From Myxococcales bacterium (GTDB lineage Bacteria; Myxococcota_A; Polyangia; Polyangiales; Polyangiaceae), in assembly GCA_025359105.1 (NCBI GenBank), contig JANYHK010000016.1, positions 1 to 64,000 of the forward strand: a stretch of DNA of 64,000 nucleotides, given 5' to 3'. Numbering within the stretch: position 1 is the first letter of the stretch; each line of letters starts with the position of its first letter. Below the pieces are notes generated by a model, which was given only the letters and a program-made list of their open reading frames with translations, had not been told where the DNA came from and ran no database searches. Made by a program: the position numbers and the translations under genes. Below are positions 28,596 through 37,719 of the stretch, piece after piece.

Positions 28596-29921
28596 GTGCA
28601 ACATCGTTGGCTTGCCGGAGTGATTTGCGGGACGTTGGCCATGGGGTACGTCGGTTGCTCGAGCAGCACCTCGACGCCCGCGCCGTCGTCGGGCCACCTC
28701 GAGCTCGCGGGCAACGGCGCGTACCTGGTTCGCAACGTGATCGACTGCGCGGGCTGCCACACGGCCGATCCCACCAAGCCGTTCGGTGGCGGCGTGAAGT
28801 TCCCGATCGACACCGCCGGGCATTTCGTCACGTCGCGGAACCTGACGAACGATCCAGCGACCGGGATGAAGCTGACCGAAGAGCAATTCCTCAAGGTCAT
28901 GCAGACCGGCGAGGACTTCACCAACCACGGTCAGGTTCTGCTCGTCATGCCGTGGCCGAATTTTCGCTGGATGACGACCGACGATCTCAAGGCGCTCTAC
29001 GCCTTTCTCCAGGTTCTGCCGCCGGTCGTGAACCAGATTCCTCCGGACGACAAGGGCCCGGCCGCGGGCCAGGGGCCCGTCCCGCTCCCCGCGCAGTACG
29101 ACGAAGGCGAAGAGGTCCGCCCGCTGCCGCCGACCGACGCGCCGGTGCCGCTGGCGCCGCCGGGGACGCCGACCACCGTGCCGGATCCGGGCCATGCCGT
29201 CCGCGGCGCGGCGATCATGCCGCTCTCGTACGCGAAGATGCCGCACTTCTACAAACGCACGGCCGAAGAGCAAGCGGCGTTCGGGCGCGGCTCGTACCTC
29301 GTGAACGCGGCGCTCTGCGGCGAATGCCATACGAACAAGGGCGGCTACTCGCGCGTGCTGAAGCCGGGCCCCGACTTCCTCAAGATCCCCGCCGCGGAGT
29401 ACCTGACCGGCGGGACCGCGTTCTCGGTGCCCCCGCCACTCGCCAGCGTGCTCAAGCAGACGCGGACGATGAGCGCGAACCTCATCGGAACGGGCGGCTA
29501 CTTCAACGAGCCGAAGACGACGTTCCTCTCCTTCGCCGGGATCATCGACGCGACTGCGCACGTCGACGACTCGCCGCCGCTCCCCCTCGGTTGGCCCATG
29601 CCGGCCGCCCACTTCCGGGGGCTCTCCCTCGGCGAGCTCACCGACATCTACACGTACATGAAGATCCTCGCCGAGGACTACGACCACACGGGCCAGACCG
29701 ACAAGGAGACGCAGGGTCAGGCGCGGTACTGCACCGGCAACGCCGACTGCCAGCCGGGCGAGACTTGCTCGGTCGATGGGAGCGCTGACAAGGCCGTGAA
29801 TAGCCAGTGCGTGGGCAAGGGGTGCAAGGTCGACTCCGACTGCGCCGCTTGCCAGAAGTGCACCGCGAGCACGTGCCAGGCGCCAGCGGCGTCCGATGCG
29901 TGCCTCACGACGGGCTTGTGA
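28596..29921 (+). CDS. Diheme cytochrome c lipoprotein with Cys-rich tail, 441 aa
   Basis: GTG at 28596 preceded at 5 bp by AAGGAGG. A lipobox (AMGYVGCSS, Cys about residue 20) anchors it. Two CxxCH heme-binding motifs are seen: CAGCH (about residue 50) and CGECH (about residue 241), each in a small cytochrome-c-like domain, with a Pro-rich stretch between (about residues 155-200). Distal Met candidates include VMPWP and WPMP. The last 70 residues are Cys-rich (CTGNADCQPGETC, CKVDSDCAACQKC), a module seen in several lipoproteins of this window. It probably carries electrons outside the cytoplasmic membrane; its partner is unknown. No other respiratory genes are nearby. Confidence 0.9.
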   Translation: MQHRWLAGVICGTLAMGYVGCSSSTSTPAPSSGHLELAGNGAYLVRNVIDCAGCHTADPTKPFGGGVKFPIDTAGHFVTSRNLTNDPATGMKLTEEQFLKVMQTGEDFTNHGQVLLVMPWPNFRWMTTDDLKALYAFLQVLPPVVNQIPPDDKGPAAGQGPVPLPAQYDEGEEVRPLPPTDAPVPLAPPGTPTTVPDPGHAVRGAAIMPLSYAKMPHFYKRTAEEQAAFGRGSYLVNAALCGECHTNKGGYSRVLKPGPDFLKIPAAEYLTGGTAFSVPPPLASVLKQTRTMSANLIGTGGYFNEPKTTFLSFAGIIDATAHVDDSPPLPLGWPMPAAHFRGLSLGELTDIYTYMKILAEDYDHTGQTDKETQGQARYCTGNADCQPGETCSVDGSADKAVNSQCVGKGCKVDSDCAACQKCTASTCQAPAASDACLTTGL

Positions 29922-30106
29922 CCTTCGCCCTCCTCTAAAGGACGCGAACGGACGGCGCTCCGGCCCTTTTTAGGCATCTCAGCCCTTTTTTGGGGCATGT
30001 AGGTACGTTTCCTACTTGTGTCCCACCCCGACCGGTGCCATGTCGCGTCGGCGCAGGTGTTCGGTCGCCAGGGGGCGGAGCCGTCGGGTTGCGCCTGGAG
30101 ATTAAA

Positions 30107-31663
30107 ATGAAGCGAATTGGCCTTTTCGTCGGCACCGCCACCCTTGGCGCGGCCATGTTCACCCTCGGTTGCGGCGGCTCGGATGGAGCGCCCGGCACGC
30201 CAGGCGCGAAGGGTGATCCCGGCGCGGCAGGCACCGGAACCCCCGGCGCGGTCGGCGCGCCCGGCGCAGCCGGCACGCCCGGCGCGGCAGGCACCCCGGG
30301 TGCGCAGGGCACCCCCGGCGTCGGCGTCGGCGATCCGCAGATTGGCGCGATCAGCCCCGCGCACTCGTACATCGCGCGCTCGACCGAAGTCACGATCAGC
30401 GGCGTCGCCACCAAGTGGTCCTCGACCACGACCGTGGACTTCGGTGCCAACGTGACGGTGGACAAGCTGACCGCGGCGAGCCCGGACGCGCTCGTCGTCC
30501 AGATCACCGTGGCGGCGGGAGCCGCTGCCGGCCCGCGCGACGTGGTCGTCCACGACGGCGCCACCACCGAGACGTACAAGGGCGCGTTCCACCTCGACAG
30601 CCCGATCACGCTCACGACGACCGGCGCGCTCGCGCAGGGCTCGTTCCACCCGCTCAGCACCATCAAGATGCTGGATATCAGCACGCCCATGGACACCACG
30701 GCGGGCGCCATCGGGTTCGCGAACCTCACGGCGACGTCGCCTGGCGGGCGCATGCTCATCGCGAGCGCGAGCAGCTACTCCCTGGGCGGGATGCTCCTCG
30801 TGGACGTGTCCGCCGAGGCCACGCCGCAGTCTGTCACCGTCATGAGCGGCCCGGTGGGTGACGTCGTCACGTCGCCCCGCCCGGCCGCGTTCACGCCGGT
30901 CGCCCGCGCCGGAACGGCCATCGCCCTCCCGGCCGCTGGAGCCACCACCACCGTCAACCAGACGATCGCGACGGCGGGGGACTCGAGCCTCTACACCGTC
31001 ACCCCGACCGCCGCGGTGACGCTGCACGAGCTCGCGTGGACGGCCCCGGCCGGCGCCAGCACGCGCCCGCTCTTCGTCTTGCCGAAGTCCGGCAAGTGGG
31101 TCGACGCGATCTGGGGCGCAGACTTCGGCAACGGCGCGTTCGTCGGTGCGGCGCCGCGGCCCGGAAACGCCTTCTCGGCCACGTACGTCACGACGACTGC
31201 GGACCCGTACTCGGTCGTCTTCTGGGATGCGAAGAACACCCTCGGTCAGAACACGGTCCGCCTCAAGACCACGATCGCCGCGTCCAGCGCGGCCGAGAAC
31301 GCCGCCGTGGGCGGCACGATCGCGACCGCCCAGGTGCTCGGCGCCCAGCCGGCCGCCATGCTGACCGGCAAGGTCACCTCCGCCACGTACAAGCACTACG
31401 TGAAGTTCACCGTGGCGGCCGCCGGCGTCGGCAAGGCGATCCGCGTCATCACGAACGGCGATCCATTCGCCGACCCCGTGGTTGAAGTCATCTCGCCGAA
31501 CGGGACGACGAGCCTCGGCGGCCCGAGCGACGACAACGACTACCAGGAAAACTGGCTGACCCCGGTGACCACCGTGGCCGGCGACTACTACGTCCTCGTC
31601 ACGCCGAGCAGCGTCTTCGACGTGGCGCACGGGAACTACAACCTCTTCATCCGCCTCGAGTAA
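30107..31663 (+). CDS. Collagen-like lipoprotein with IPT/TIG-like and PPC-like domains, 518 aa
   Basis: ATG at 30107 with GGAG at 30097-30100; the longer frame upstream lacks a signal peptide at its start. The signal peptide ends in a lipobox (FTLGCGGS). Residues about 25-70 are a run of Gly-X-Y triplets rich in GTPGAAG and GAKGDPG, a collagen-like stalk. It is followed by an IPT/TIG-like beta domain (IGAISPAHSYIARSTEVTIS) and more beta-rich sequence. The last 105 residues resemble the bacterial pre-peptidase PPC domain (YKHYVKFTVAAAG, GDYYVLVTPSS, GNYNLFIRLE). It is probably a surface fibre or adhesin-like protein. A strong terminator follows at 31683-31723. Confidence 0.85.
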   Translation: MKRIGLFVGTATLGAAMFTLGCGGSDGAPGTPGAKGDPGAAGTGTPGAVGAPGAAGTPGAAGTPGAQGTPGVGVGDPQIGAISPAHSYIARSTEVTISGVATKWSSTTTVDFGANVTVDKLTAASPDALVVQITVAAGAAAGPRDVVVHDGATTETYKGAFHLDSPITLTTTGALAQGSFHPLSTIKMLDISTPMDTTAGAIGFANLTATSPGGRMLIASASSYSLGGMLLVDVSAEATPQSVTVMSGPVGDVVTSPRPAAFTPVARAGTAIALPAAGATTTVNQTIATAGDSSLYTVTPTAAVTLHELAWTAPAGASTRPLFVLPKSGKWVDAIWGADFGNGAFVGAAPRPGNAFSATYVTTTADPYSVVFWDAKNTLGQNTVRLKTTIAASSAAENAAVGGTIATAQVLGAQPAAMLTGKVTSATYKHYVKFTVAAAGVGKAIRVITNGDPFADPVVEVISPNGTTSLGGPSDDNDYQENWLTPVTTVAGDYYVLVTPSSVFDVAHGNYNLFIRLE

Positions 31664-31682
31664 TCCGCTTCGATCGAGACGC

Positions 31683-31723
31683 CACGGGTGTGCGCGCGAA
31701 AGCGAGCACACCCGTGTTTTTTT
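31683..31723 (+). terminator. Intrinsic terminator after the collagen-like lipoprotein gene
   Basis: CACGGGTGTGC (31683-31693) pairs perfectly with GCACACCCGTG (31706-31716) to form an 11-bp GC-rich stem with a 12-base loop, followed immediately by seven T residues (31717-31723). It lies 20 bp after the TAA of the lipoprotein gene. It may also separate it from the convergent TolC-like gene that ends at 31747. Confidence 0.92.
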
Positions 31724-31746
31724 GTCCTGCGCTGCGGAGCGCCGAG

Positions 31747-33270
31747 CTACGGCGCGCCGACGAGCTTCGTGTCGCGGCCGAGCGCGTGCTCCAGGCGGAC
31801 GCGCGCGATGCGGGCGTCGACCGTGGCGTTGAGGGCGTCGAGGCGCGCGCGCGTGAGCTCGGTCTCGGCGTCGGTGAGCGTCGTGCTCGTGGCGCGGCCG
31901 TTGTTGAACAGCTCGCGCGCGACGCGGTACGCCTCGGTGGCGCTCGCGAGCTGGCGCTTGGTCGACTCGAGCGCGACCTCCTGCTCGCGGATCGACTGCC
32001 ACGCCTGCATCACCTCGATCTCGATCCCGTCGCGGATGACACCTTTGTTCGCCTCGGCGGAGCTGGCGCGCGCTTCGGCGTCCATCGCCGCCGGGCCGGC
32101 GACGAGGAAATCGTTCGGTGACCACGTCGCCTGAAGCCCCGCGTCCCAGGTGGGGAACCAGTCGTTCGTCGCGGGGAAGCGGCGCGGGTTCGGGTTGGCG
32201 AGGATGCCGTCCGCGAACGCGCTGATCACCGGATATTTCCCGGCGTTCGCGACCTTGGCCTGCTCCCGTGCCGCCGCCGCGTTGAGATCGATGCTCTTCA
32301 CCTCGACGCGCGAGGTGAGCGCCTCCTGGGTGAGCGCCTGCACGCTGCCCTGGATCGCCGGCGGCGGCGTGTTGTCCAGGCTCTCGCCCGGCGCGATCTT
32401 CTGCTCGTCCGGCAAGTGCATCGCCTGGCGGACCTGCTTCTCGGTGAGATCGGAAAGGTTGTTCGAGCGCTCGACCTGGAGCTCGGCCGCCGCGACCGCC
32501 GTCTCGGCGCGGAGAACGTCGGCGCGCGACGCGTTGCCCACCGCGAACTGGTTCTTCGCGTCGGTGAGGTGCGTCTTCTGATCGTTCAGCGCCTGCTGGG
32601 CGACGACCGCCGCTCCGCGCGCGCGGAGCCATGTGTAGAATGCAACCTTCCCATCGGCCATCGACTTGGTGCGCGCCCCGATGGCGTCGAGGCGCACGGC
32701 GTCGCGCTGGTGCGTGACGGCGGTGTAGTTCTGGTCGATGCGCAAGAAGTAGTCGCTGATGGGGACGGTGATCGTGCCCTGGAGCAGCCAGTTGTTGAGG
32801 ACGAGGGGCAGCGACAGCGTCGAAATGGGCTGGGAGATGAGCTGGTTCGGGCTGAGGCCCCCGGTCGTCGTGGGCGGCTGGGTCGTGTAGACGGAGTTGA
32901 TGCCGGCCGGCGGTGCCGAGAAGAAGGCGGGCGGCGTGAAGTCGCTCAGGCGCGTGTAGCGTCCGAGCACCGAGAGGCGCGGGAGGAAGCTCGCCCACGC
33001 CGAGTCGATCCGCGCGGCCGCCCCCTTCAGGTTCTCCTGCTGCGCCTTGGCCTGGAAGCTCGTCGCCGCCGCGCGCGCGCCCACCTGGTCGGCGGTGAGG
33101 CCCGACGCTTCGATGTGCATCAGATCCACCGGAGTCGGCTCCGGCGCCCTGGGGCTACTGGCGGGCGCGCCGTTCGGGGGCGCCTCGGGTTGCTGCGCGG
33201 CGGCGACGCCCGGAACGAGGACGACGGCACCGAGCGCACTCATGAGCGAAATCAACGTGATTCTTCGCAT
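31747..33270 (-). CDS. TolC-family outer membrane efflux protein, 507 aa
   Basis: ATG at 33270 (MRRITLISLMSAL) gives a signal peptide ending at GVAAAQQ. The mature protein has the long helical hairpins of OEP/TolC proteins: AAATSFQAKAQQENLKGAAA, DQKTHLTDAKNQFAVGNASR followed by ADVLRAETAVAAAELQVERS, and the second repeat ESTKRQLASATEAYRVAREL followed by FNNGRATSTTLTDAETELTR. The two FxxGxAS/T-xxxxL motifs mark the duplicated TolC structure. It should form the outer membrane exit duct of the tripartite pump encoded upstream. The RND permease stop lies 92 bp before its start in the same orientation. Confidence 0.93.
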   Translation of the reverse strand: MRRITLISLMSALGAVVLVPGVAAAQQPEAPPNGAPASSPRAPEPTPVDLMHIEASGLTADQVGARAAATSFQAKAQQENLKGAAARIDSAWASFLPRLSVLGRYTRLSDFTPPAFFSAPPAGINSVYTTQPPTTTGGLSPNQLISQPISTLSLPLVLNNWLLQGTITVPISDYFLRIDQNYTAVTHQRDAVRLDAIGARTKSMADGKVAFYTWLRARGAAVVAQQALNDQKTHLTDAKNQFAVGNASRADVLRAETAVAAAELQVERSNNLSDLTEKQVRQAMHLPDEQKIAPGESLDNTPPPAIQGSVQALTQEALTSRVEVKSIDLNAAAAREQAKVANAGKYPVISAFADGILANPNPRRFPATNDWFPTWDAGLQATWSPNDFLVAGPAAMDAEARASSAEANKGVIRDGIEIEVMQAWQSIREQEVALESTKRQLASATEAYRVARELFNNGRATSTTLTDAETELTRARLDALNATVDARIARVRLEHALGRDTKLVGAP

Positions 33271-33362
33271 TTTCCAATCGTCTCCGGATTCCCCCAGCAC
33301 TTGGATGCCGCGACCATACCTTTCCGCGCGCGCGGCTCGAAGCTTTACGTGCGGGTCGCCTT

Positions 33363-36300
33363 TCACTCGGCCGGCGCAGGCGTTGCGTCGCCGGATTCTA
33401 GGGCCAGCGCCGCGGCGGGCGAGGCCTCACGCGCCTCGATCCCAGGCGGCAAGAGCTTGTAGAGGACGGGCGTGACGACGCGCGCGAGGAGCGTCGAGCT
33501 CACCAGGCCCCCCAGGATGACGAGCGCCAGCGGCGAGTACAGCGGCGAGCGCTCGAGGACGAGCGGGAAGAGGCCGCCGATCGCGGTCAACGTCGTGAGG
33601 AGGATGGGGACGAAGCGCGTCTCGCCCGCCCGGCGAATGGCCTCGTCGAGCGGCACGCCCTCTTCGCGCAGGTGGTTGGTGAAGTCGACGAGGAGGATCG
33701 AGTTTTTCACCTCGATGCCCATGAGCGCGACGAACCCGACGGTCGCGGTGAACGACAGCGTGTTGCCGCTCAGGAAGAGCGCGACGAGGCCCCCGATGAC
33801 GCCGAGCGGGATCACCGACGCGACGATGAGCGTCCCCTTGAAGGTCCGAAACTCGAGGACCAGGATCGCCAGGACGCCGAAGATCGCGACGACGATCGCG
33901 GTCCCCAGGCCGCCGAAGCTCTCCTGCCGGTTCTCGATCTCGCCGCCGGCGGTGAACCGCACGCCCGCGGGGAGCTTCTCGGCGCCCACCTTGGCGAGCA
34001 CCGCCTGCGTGAGCTTGTCGGTGTTGAAGCCCGGCGCCACCTGCGACGTCACCGTCACGCTGCGCTCCTTGCCGTAGTGGCGGAGGCGCGTCGGCGACGG
34101 CTCGAACGTCAGCTCGGCGATCTGCGCGAGCGGAACCGGCGCGCCCTTCGTGGTCGGAACATAGAGCGCCTCCAGCACCTCGAGGCCGGGCCGCGCGCCA
34201 CCTTCGGGACCGCCGGCGAGCGCGCGGGGGAGGGTCACGCGTACGTCGTCGGACTCGTCGGCCTCGGCGCGGCGGTACTTTGCGGCCACGACGCCGCCCA
34301 CCGCCATGCGCACCGCGCGGTCCACGTCGGGATCGGCGACGCCCAGCACCGCGGCGCGCTCGCGATCGACCTTCACACGCAGATCGCTCCTCCGATCGCG
34401 GCTCGGGTTTCGCACGTCGCGCGTCCCCGGCACCTCGCGCACCAGCGCCTCGACGCGCACGGCCGCTTCTTCGAGCGCGCGCTCGTCGTCGCCGAGGAGG
34501 CGGATGGCGATCGGCGCCTCGAGCGGCGGACCGTTCTCGAACTCCTTCAGCTCGATCCGCGCGCCGGCGTACCCGCCGAGCTCGCCGCGGATCCGCTCGA
34601 AGAGCTGCTCGCGGAGGACCTGCGTAGGCAGCGTCGTCTCGGCGAAGACGTCGGCGACGTTGGCCTTCTCGTTGGCGGGGACCACGTTGTAGTAAATTTG
34701 CGGGTGCCCCTTGCCGACGCTGACGGCGACGTTCTTCACCTCGGCGTGGCGACGTAGCACCTCCTCGACGGAGCGCGCGGCGCGGTCGGTCTCGAGCAGG
34801 CTCGCCCCCTCTGGCGCCTCCACCGTCACGAGGAACTGCGGCGTCCCCGCCTTGGGAAACAGGCTGAACCCGATCTTCGGCACGAGCGCGAGGGCTCCGG
34901 CGAAGAGGAGCGCGGCGATGAGGACCGTCGTCTTGGGAAAGCGCACCGCGCGCTCGAGCACGCGGCGGTACGAGCCTTCGACGACCCACATCATGGCGCG
35001 GTAAAATACGTTGCCGTGGCTCCCGCCGCTCTTCAGGAGGCGGCTGGCCAGGAACGGCACGATCGTGAGCGACACGAGGAGCGACGCGCCGATCGTGAAG
35101 ACGACCGCGACCGGCATGCTCCGGATGAAGAGGCCCGCGGTGCCAGGCAGGGCGAGCAGCGGCAGGAACGCGAAGATGAGCGTCGCCGTGCACCCGAGCA
35201 CGCTCACCATGATCTGCCGGGTCGCCTTGATGGAGGCCTCGACCGGCGAGAGCCCCTCGCGGAGGTGTCGCGTGACGTTCTCGACGACGACGACCGAGTC
35301 GTCCACGAGGAGCCCGAGCGCGATGACGAAGCCGACGATCGAGAGCTGGTTGATCGAGAACCCGGTGGCCTTCAGGAGGAAGAGCCCGAGGGCGAGCGAC
35401 AGCGGGATCGACACCATCACGACCGCCGACGCGCGGCCGCCGAGCGGCAACAGCGTGACGAGGACGAGGACGATGGCCAGGAGGATGTCGCGCGAGAAGC
35501 CGCCCAGGCGGTGCTCCACGTTCTTCGACTGGTCGAAGCCGCGCGCGAGGTGCACGTTGGCGGGGAGCGTCTTCTCGAACGCGTCGATCTCGGCCTCGAT
35601 GTCCTTCGTCACGTCGAACACGTTCTGGTTGTCGCGCTGGGCGACGGCGACGAGGACGGCGCGCTGGCCATCGAAGCGCGCGAGCTGCACCGCTTCGGCG
35701 TCCCGGAGCTCGACGCGCGCCACGTCGCCGAGCTTCAATTGCGCGTTGCCGGGCGCGCGCAGGAGCGTGTCGCGCACCTCGGCGACGGAGCGGTAGTCGC
35801 CGCCGGTCTTCACGGTGAACCGCCGCGCGCCGGCCTCGATGTTGCCGGCCGGGACGTTGGCTCCGTCCGCGCCGATGGCGTTCAGCACCTCCACCGGCGA
35901 GACGCCGAGCGCGCGCATGCGCTCGAGATCGAGCGCGACCTGCACTTCCTGCTTCGGCAGCCCCGCGACCTCGACGTCGCCGGCGCCGCGGACGTTCTCG
36001 AGGCGCCGCTTGAGCGCGCGGGCGATGCGCTCGAGCGACTCGAACGGCACGTCTTTGGCGACGAGCGCGACCTCGCGGATGTTCACCTTGGCGGCGTTGA
36101 ACTGCTTCACGTCGAGGCGCACGAGCTCGGCGGGGAGCGTGGGCCGGAGCGCCGTCGTCTCGCGGAGCACCTCGTCGCGCTTCCGATCGGGATCGGCGCC
36201 GGCGCGGAACTCCAGCTGGATGACCGCGAGGCCGTCCTGCATCTCGCTCGTCAGCTTCTTCACGTCGTCGAGCGCCTTGAGCTTGGTCTCGATCGGATCC

Positions 36301-36491
36301 ACGACGAGGCGCTCGAGATCCTCGGGCGTCGCGCCGGGGAGGACGGCGACGACGACGAAATTCGCGAACGGGAAGGTCGGATCCTCGGCCTTGGGGATCG
36401 TGAACAGCGCTTGCACGCCGAGCGCGATGAGGGCGACGAAGACGACGAGCGTGAACTGCCAGCGGCGGACGGCGAACTCCGAGATCGACAT
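33363..36491 (-). CDS. RND efflux permease (HAE/HME-like), 1042 aa
   Basis: Twelve membrane helices and two large periplasmic loops are visible. The N-terminus (ISEFAVRRWQFTLVVFVALIA) and FANFVVVAVLPGATPEDLER are typical. Proton-relay residues are present: the Asp pair in ALGLLVDDSVVVVEN (about residue 398) and the Lys in GIEVKNSILLVDF (about residue 929), so it should be a proton-driven antiporter exporting drugs, lipids or other hydrophobic compounds. The metal-specific Met residues of CusA were not identified, so the substrate is open. It lies 24 bp after the adaptor gene and before the TolC gene; the three form one operon. Confidence 0.95.
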   Translation of the reverse strand: MSISEFAVRRWQFTLVVFVALIALGVQALFTIPKAEDPTFPFANFVVVAVLPGATPEDLERLVVDPIETKLKALDDVKKLTSEMQDGLAVIQLEFRAGADPDRKRDEVLRETTALRPTLPAELVRLDVKQFNAAKVNIREVALVAKDVPFESLERIARALKRRLENVRGAGDVEVAGLPKQEVQVALDLERMRALGVSPVEVLNAIGADGANVPAGNIEAGARRFTVKTGGDYRSVAEVRDTLLRAPGNAQLKLGDVARVELRDAEAVQLARFDGQRAVLVAVAQRDNQNVFDVTKDIEAEIDAFEKTLPANVHLARGFDQSKNVEHRLGGFSRDILLAIVLVLVTLLPLGGRASAVVMVSIPLSLALGLFLLKATGFSINQLSIVGFVIALGLLVDDSVVVVENVTRHLREGLSPVEASIKATRQIMVSVLGCTATLIFAFLPLLALPGTAGLFIRSMPVAVVFTIGASLLVSLTIVPFLASRLLKSGGSHGNVFYRAMMWVVEGSYRRVLERAVRFPKTTVLIAALLFAGALALVPKIGFSLFPKAGTPQFLVTVEAPEGASLLETDRAARSVEEVLRRHAEVKNVAVSVGKGHPQIYYNVVPANEKANVADVFAETTLPTQVLREQLFERIRGELGGYAGARIELKEFENGPPLEAPIAIRLLGDDERALEEAAVRVEALVREVPGTRDVRNPSRDRRSDLRVKVDRERAAVLGVADPDVDRAVRMAVGGVVAAKYRRAEADESDDVRVTLPRALAGGPEGGARPGLEVLEALYVPTTKGAPVPLAQIAELTFEPSPTRLRHYGKERSVTVTSQVAPGFNTDKLTQAVLAKVGAEKLPAGVRFTAGGEIENRQESFGGLGTAIVVAIFGVLAILVLEFRTFKGTLIVASVIPLGVIGGLVALFLSGNTLSFTATVGFVALMGIEVKNSILLVDFTNHLREEGVPLDEAIRRAGETRFVPILLTTLTAIGGLFPLVLERSPLYSPLALVILGGLVSSTLLARVVTPVLYKLLPPGIEAREASPAAALALESGDATPAPAE

Positions 36492-36515
36492 GCGTGGCTC
36501 CGTGGTGGCGAGAAA

Positions 36516-37601
36516 TCAGGGGCGAACGTCGACGGCGGCGCCGTCTTCGAGGAGCGCCGCGCCGGCGCCGACGATGCGGTCCACGCCGTCCAGGCCCGTC
36601 GCGAGCGCCGCGCGGTCCCCGGCGACGAAGGCCACCTCGACCGCCAGGCGCTTCGCATGGCCGGCGTCCGCGACGTACACGAACGCGCTCTTCCCGTCGG
36701 CGCGGACGAGGCTCGAGAGCGGCACGGTCGCGCGCGGCGTCTCGGTGCGCGGGATCGTCACCTTGACGGTCATGCCCGACAGGAGCCGCTCGGGCGGCGC
36801 GTCGAGCTTCACCTCGACGTCGAACGTCCCGGTCGCCGGCGACGCCACCGTCGCGAGCGTCGAGATCTTCGCCGGGAGCTGCGCGTCGGGTGCGGCGTCG
36901 AGCTGCACGGTGGCGGACTGTCCGACGGTCAGGCCGAGCGCGTCCTTGTCGGTGAGCGCGACGCGAACGACGGCCCCCTTCGAGCGACCGCTCATCCGGA
37001 AGACGGGACGACCGGGGGCGAGGACCTCACCCTTCTCGGCGAGGCGCTGGTCGATGAGCCCGTTGTCGGGCGCGACGATCTGCGCGTGGCGCGCCGCGAA
37101 GTCCGCGGCCGCGAGCTGCGCGCGCGCGACGGCGGCGCCGGTCTCCGCGTTCTGGAGCTCGACGAGCGGCAGCGCGCCGGTCGCGTGGAGGCTCTTCACC
37201 CGCTCGAGATCGCGCTCGGCCTTGGCGACCGCCTCGCGCGCTTGCCGGGCGGCGGCGCCGACCTCGGTCGCGTCGAGCTGCGCGAGCAGCTGCCCGCGCC
37301 GGACGTGCGCGCCCGCGTCGACGAAGAGCACGGAGAGGACACCGCCCGTCGTGAACGCGAGATCGAGCTCGCTCTTCTGCTTCAGGACGCCGCCCACCCG
37401 GAGGGGGCGCTCGAGCGGCCCGCGCTCGACGGAAACGAGCGAGACCGGCACCGGGCGAGCGTCGGATTTTGCGGCTGTCTTCGCCGCCTGTGCGGAGGCT
37501 TCCGGGATCGCGTGATCGCAGCCGGCCAGCGGGAACGCCATGGCTGCGGCGGTGGCGGCGAACGCGAAAAAGATTGGGAATTTCGGGAATACGATGGCCA
37601 T
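36516..37601 (-). CDS. RND efflux periplasmic adaptor (membrane fusion protein), 361 aa
   Basis: ATG at 37601 is preceded by GGAGGAGCC. The signal peptide has a lipobox (AFPLAGCDH), so it is a lipid-anchored adaptor. The biotinyl-lipoyl-like domain starts with GGVLSVLFVDAGAHVRRGQL and the alpha hairpin includes REAVAKAERDLERVKSLHAT, GALPLVELQNAETGAAVARA. The second lipoyl half reads IVAPDNGLIDQRLAEKGEVL, and beta-barrel and membrane-proximal domains follow. It bridges the permease and the TolC duct. It is the first gene of the pump operon and faces the divergent TetR gene across repeated operator-like sites. Confidence 0.94.
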   Translation of the reverse strand: MAIVFPKFPIFFAFAATAAAMAFPLAGCDHAIPEASAQAAKTAAKSDARPVPVSLVSVERGPLERPLRVGGVLKQKSELDLAFTTGGVLSVLFVDAGAHVRRGQLLAQLDATEVGAAARQAREAVAKAERDLERVKSLHATGALPLVELQNAETGAAVARAQLAAADFAARHAQIVAPDNGLIDQRLAEKGEVLAPGRPVFRMSGRSKGAVVRVALTDKDALGLTVGQSATVQLDAAPDAQLPAKISTLATVASPATGTFDVEVKLDAPPERLLSGMTVKVTIPRTETPRATVPLSSLVRADGKSAFVYVADAGHAKRLAVEVAFVAGDRAALATGLDGVDRIVGAGAALLEDGAAVDVRP

Positions 37602-37633
37602 GGCTCCTCCGTCGGATGGCCAGACGCCGTCAG

Positions 37634-37696
37634 GTGACGCCGTCACGTGACAGTGTCCATAGACAGTGTCTACGTGGAGGACTTGACGGTGTCAAG
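37634..37696. promoter_or_regulatory. Divergent promoter/operator region between RND operon and tetR
   Basis: Three copies of GACrGTGTC occur within 50 bp: GACAGTGTC at 37649-37657 and 37662-37670, and GACGGTGTC inside the perfect dyad CTTGAC-GGT-GTCAAG at 37682-37696. A further dyad GTGAC-GCC-GTCAC is at 37634-37646. On the minus strand the last dyad supplies TTGACA (37695-37690), followed after 17 bp by TAGACA overlapping the second GACAGTGTC, a plausible sigma70 promoter for the pump genes. A TetR dimer bound here would block it. Assignment of the binder to the adjacent TetR protein is inference. Confidence 0.6.
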
Positions 37697-37719
37697 TGGG
37701 GGAGCCACATTGGGCTTCG

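Noticed and set aside
29970-30015. GTAGG...CCTAC inverted repeat and GCCCTTTTTT runs before the collagen-like gene as a terminator or riboswitch
   Set aside because: Stems are only 5 bp and no consistent structure was found; the T-runs are not preceded by a stable hairpin.
35016-37637. Forward open frame opposite the RND permease and adaptor
   Set aside because: Antisense shadow; composition is Arg/Glu/Asp-rich with no domain.
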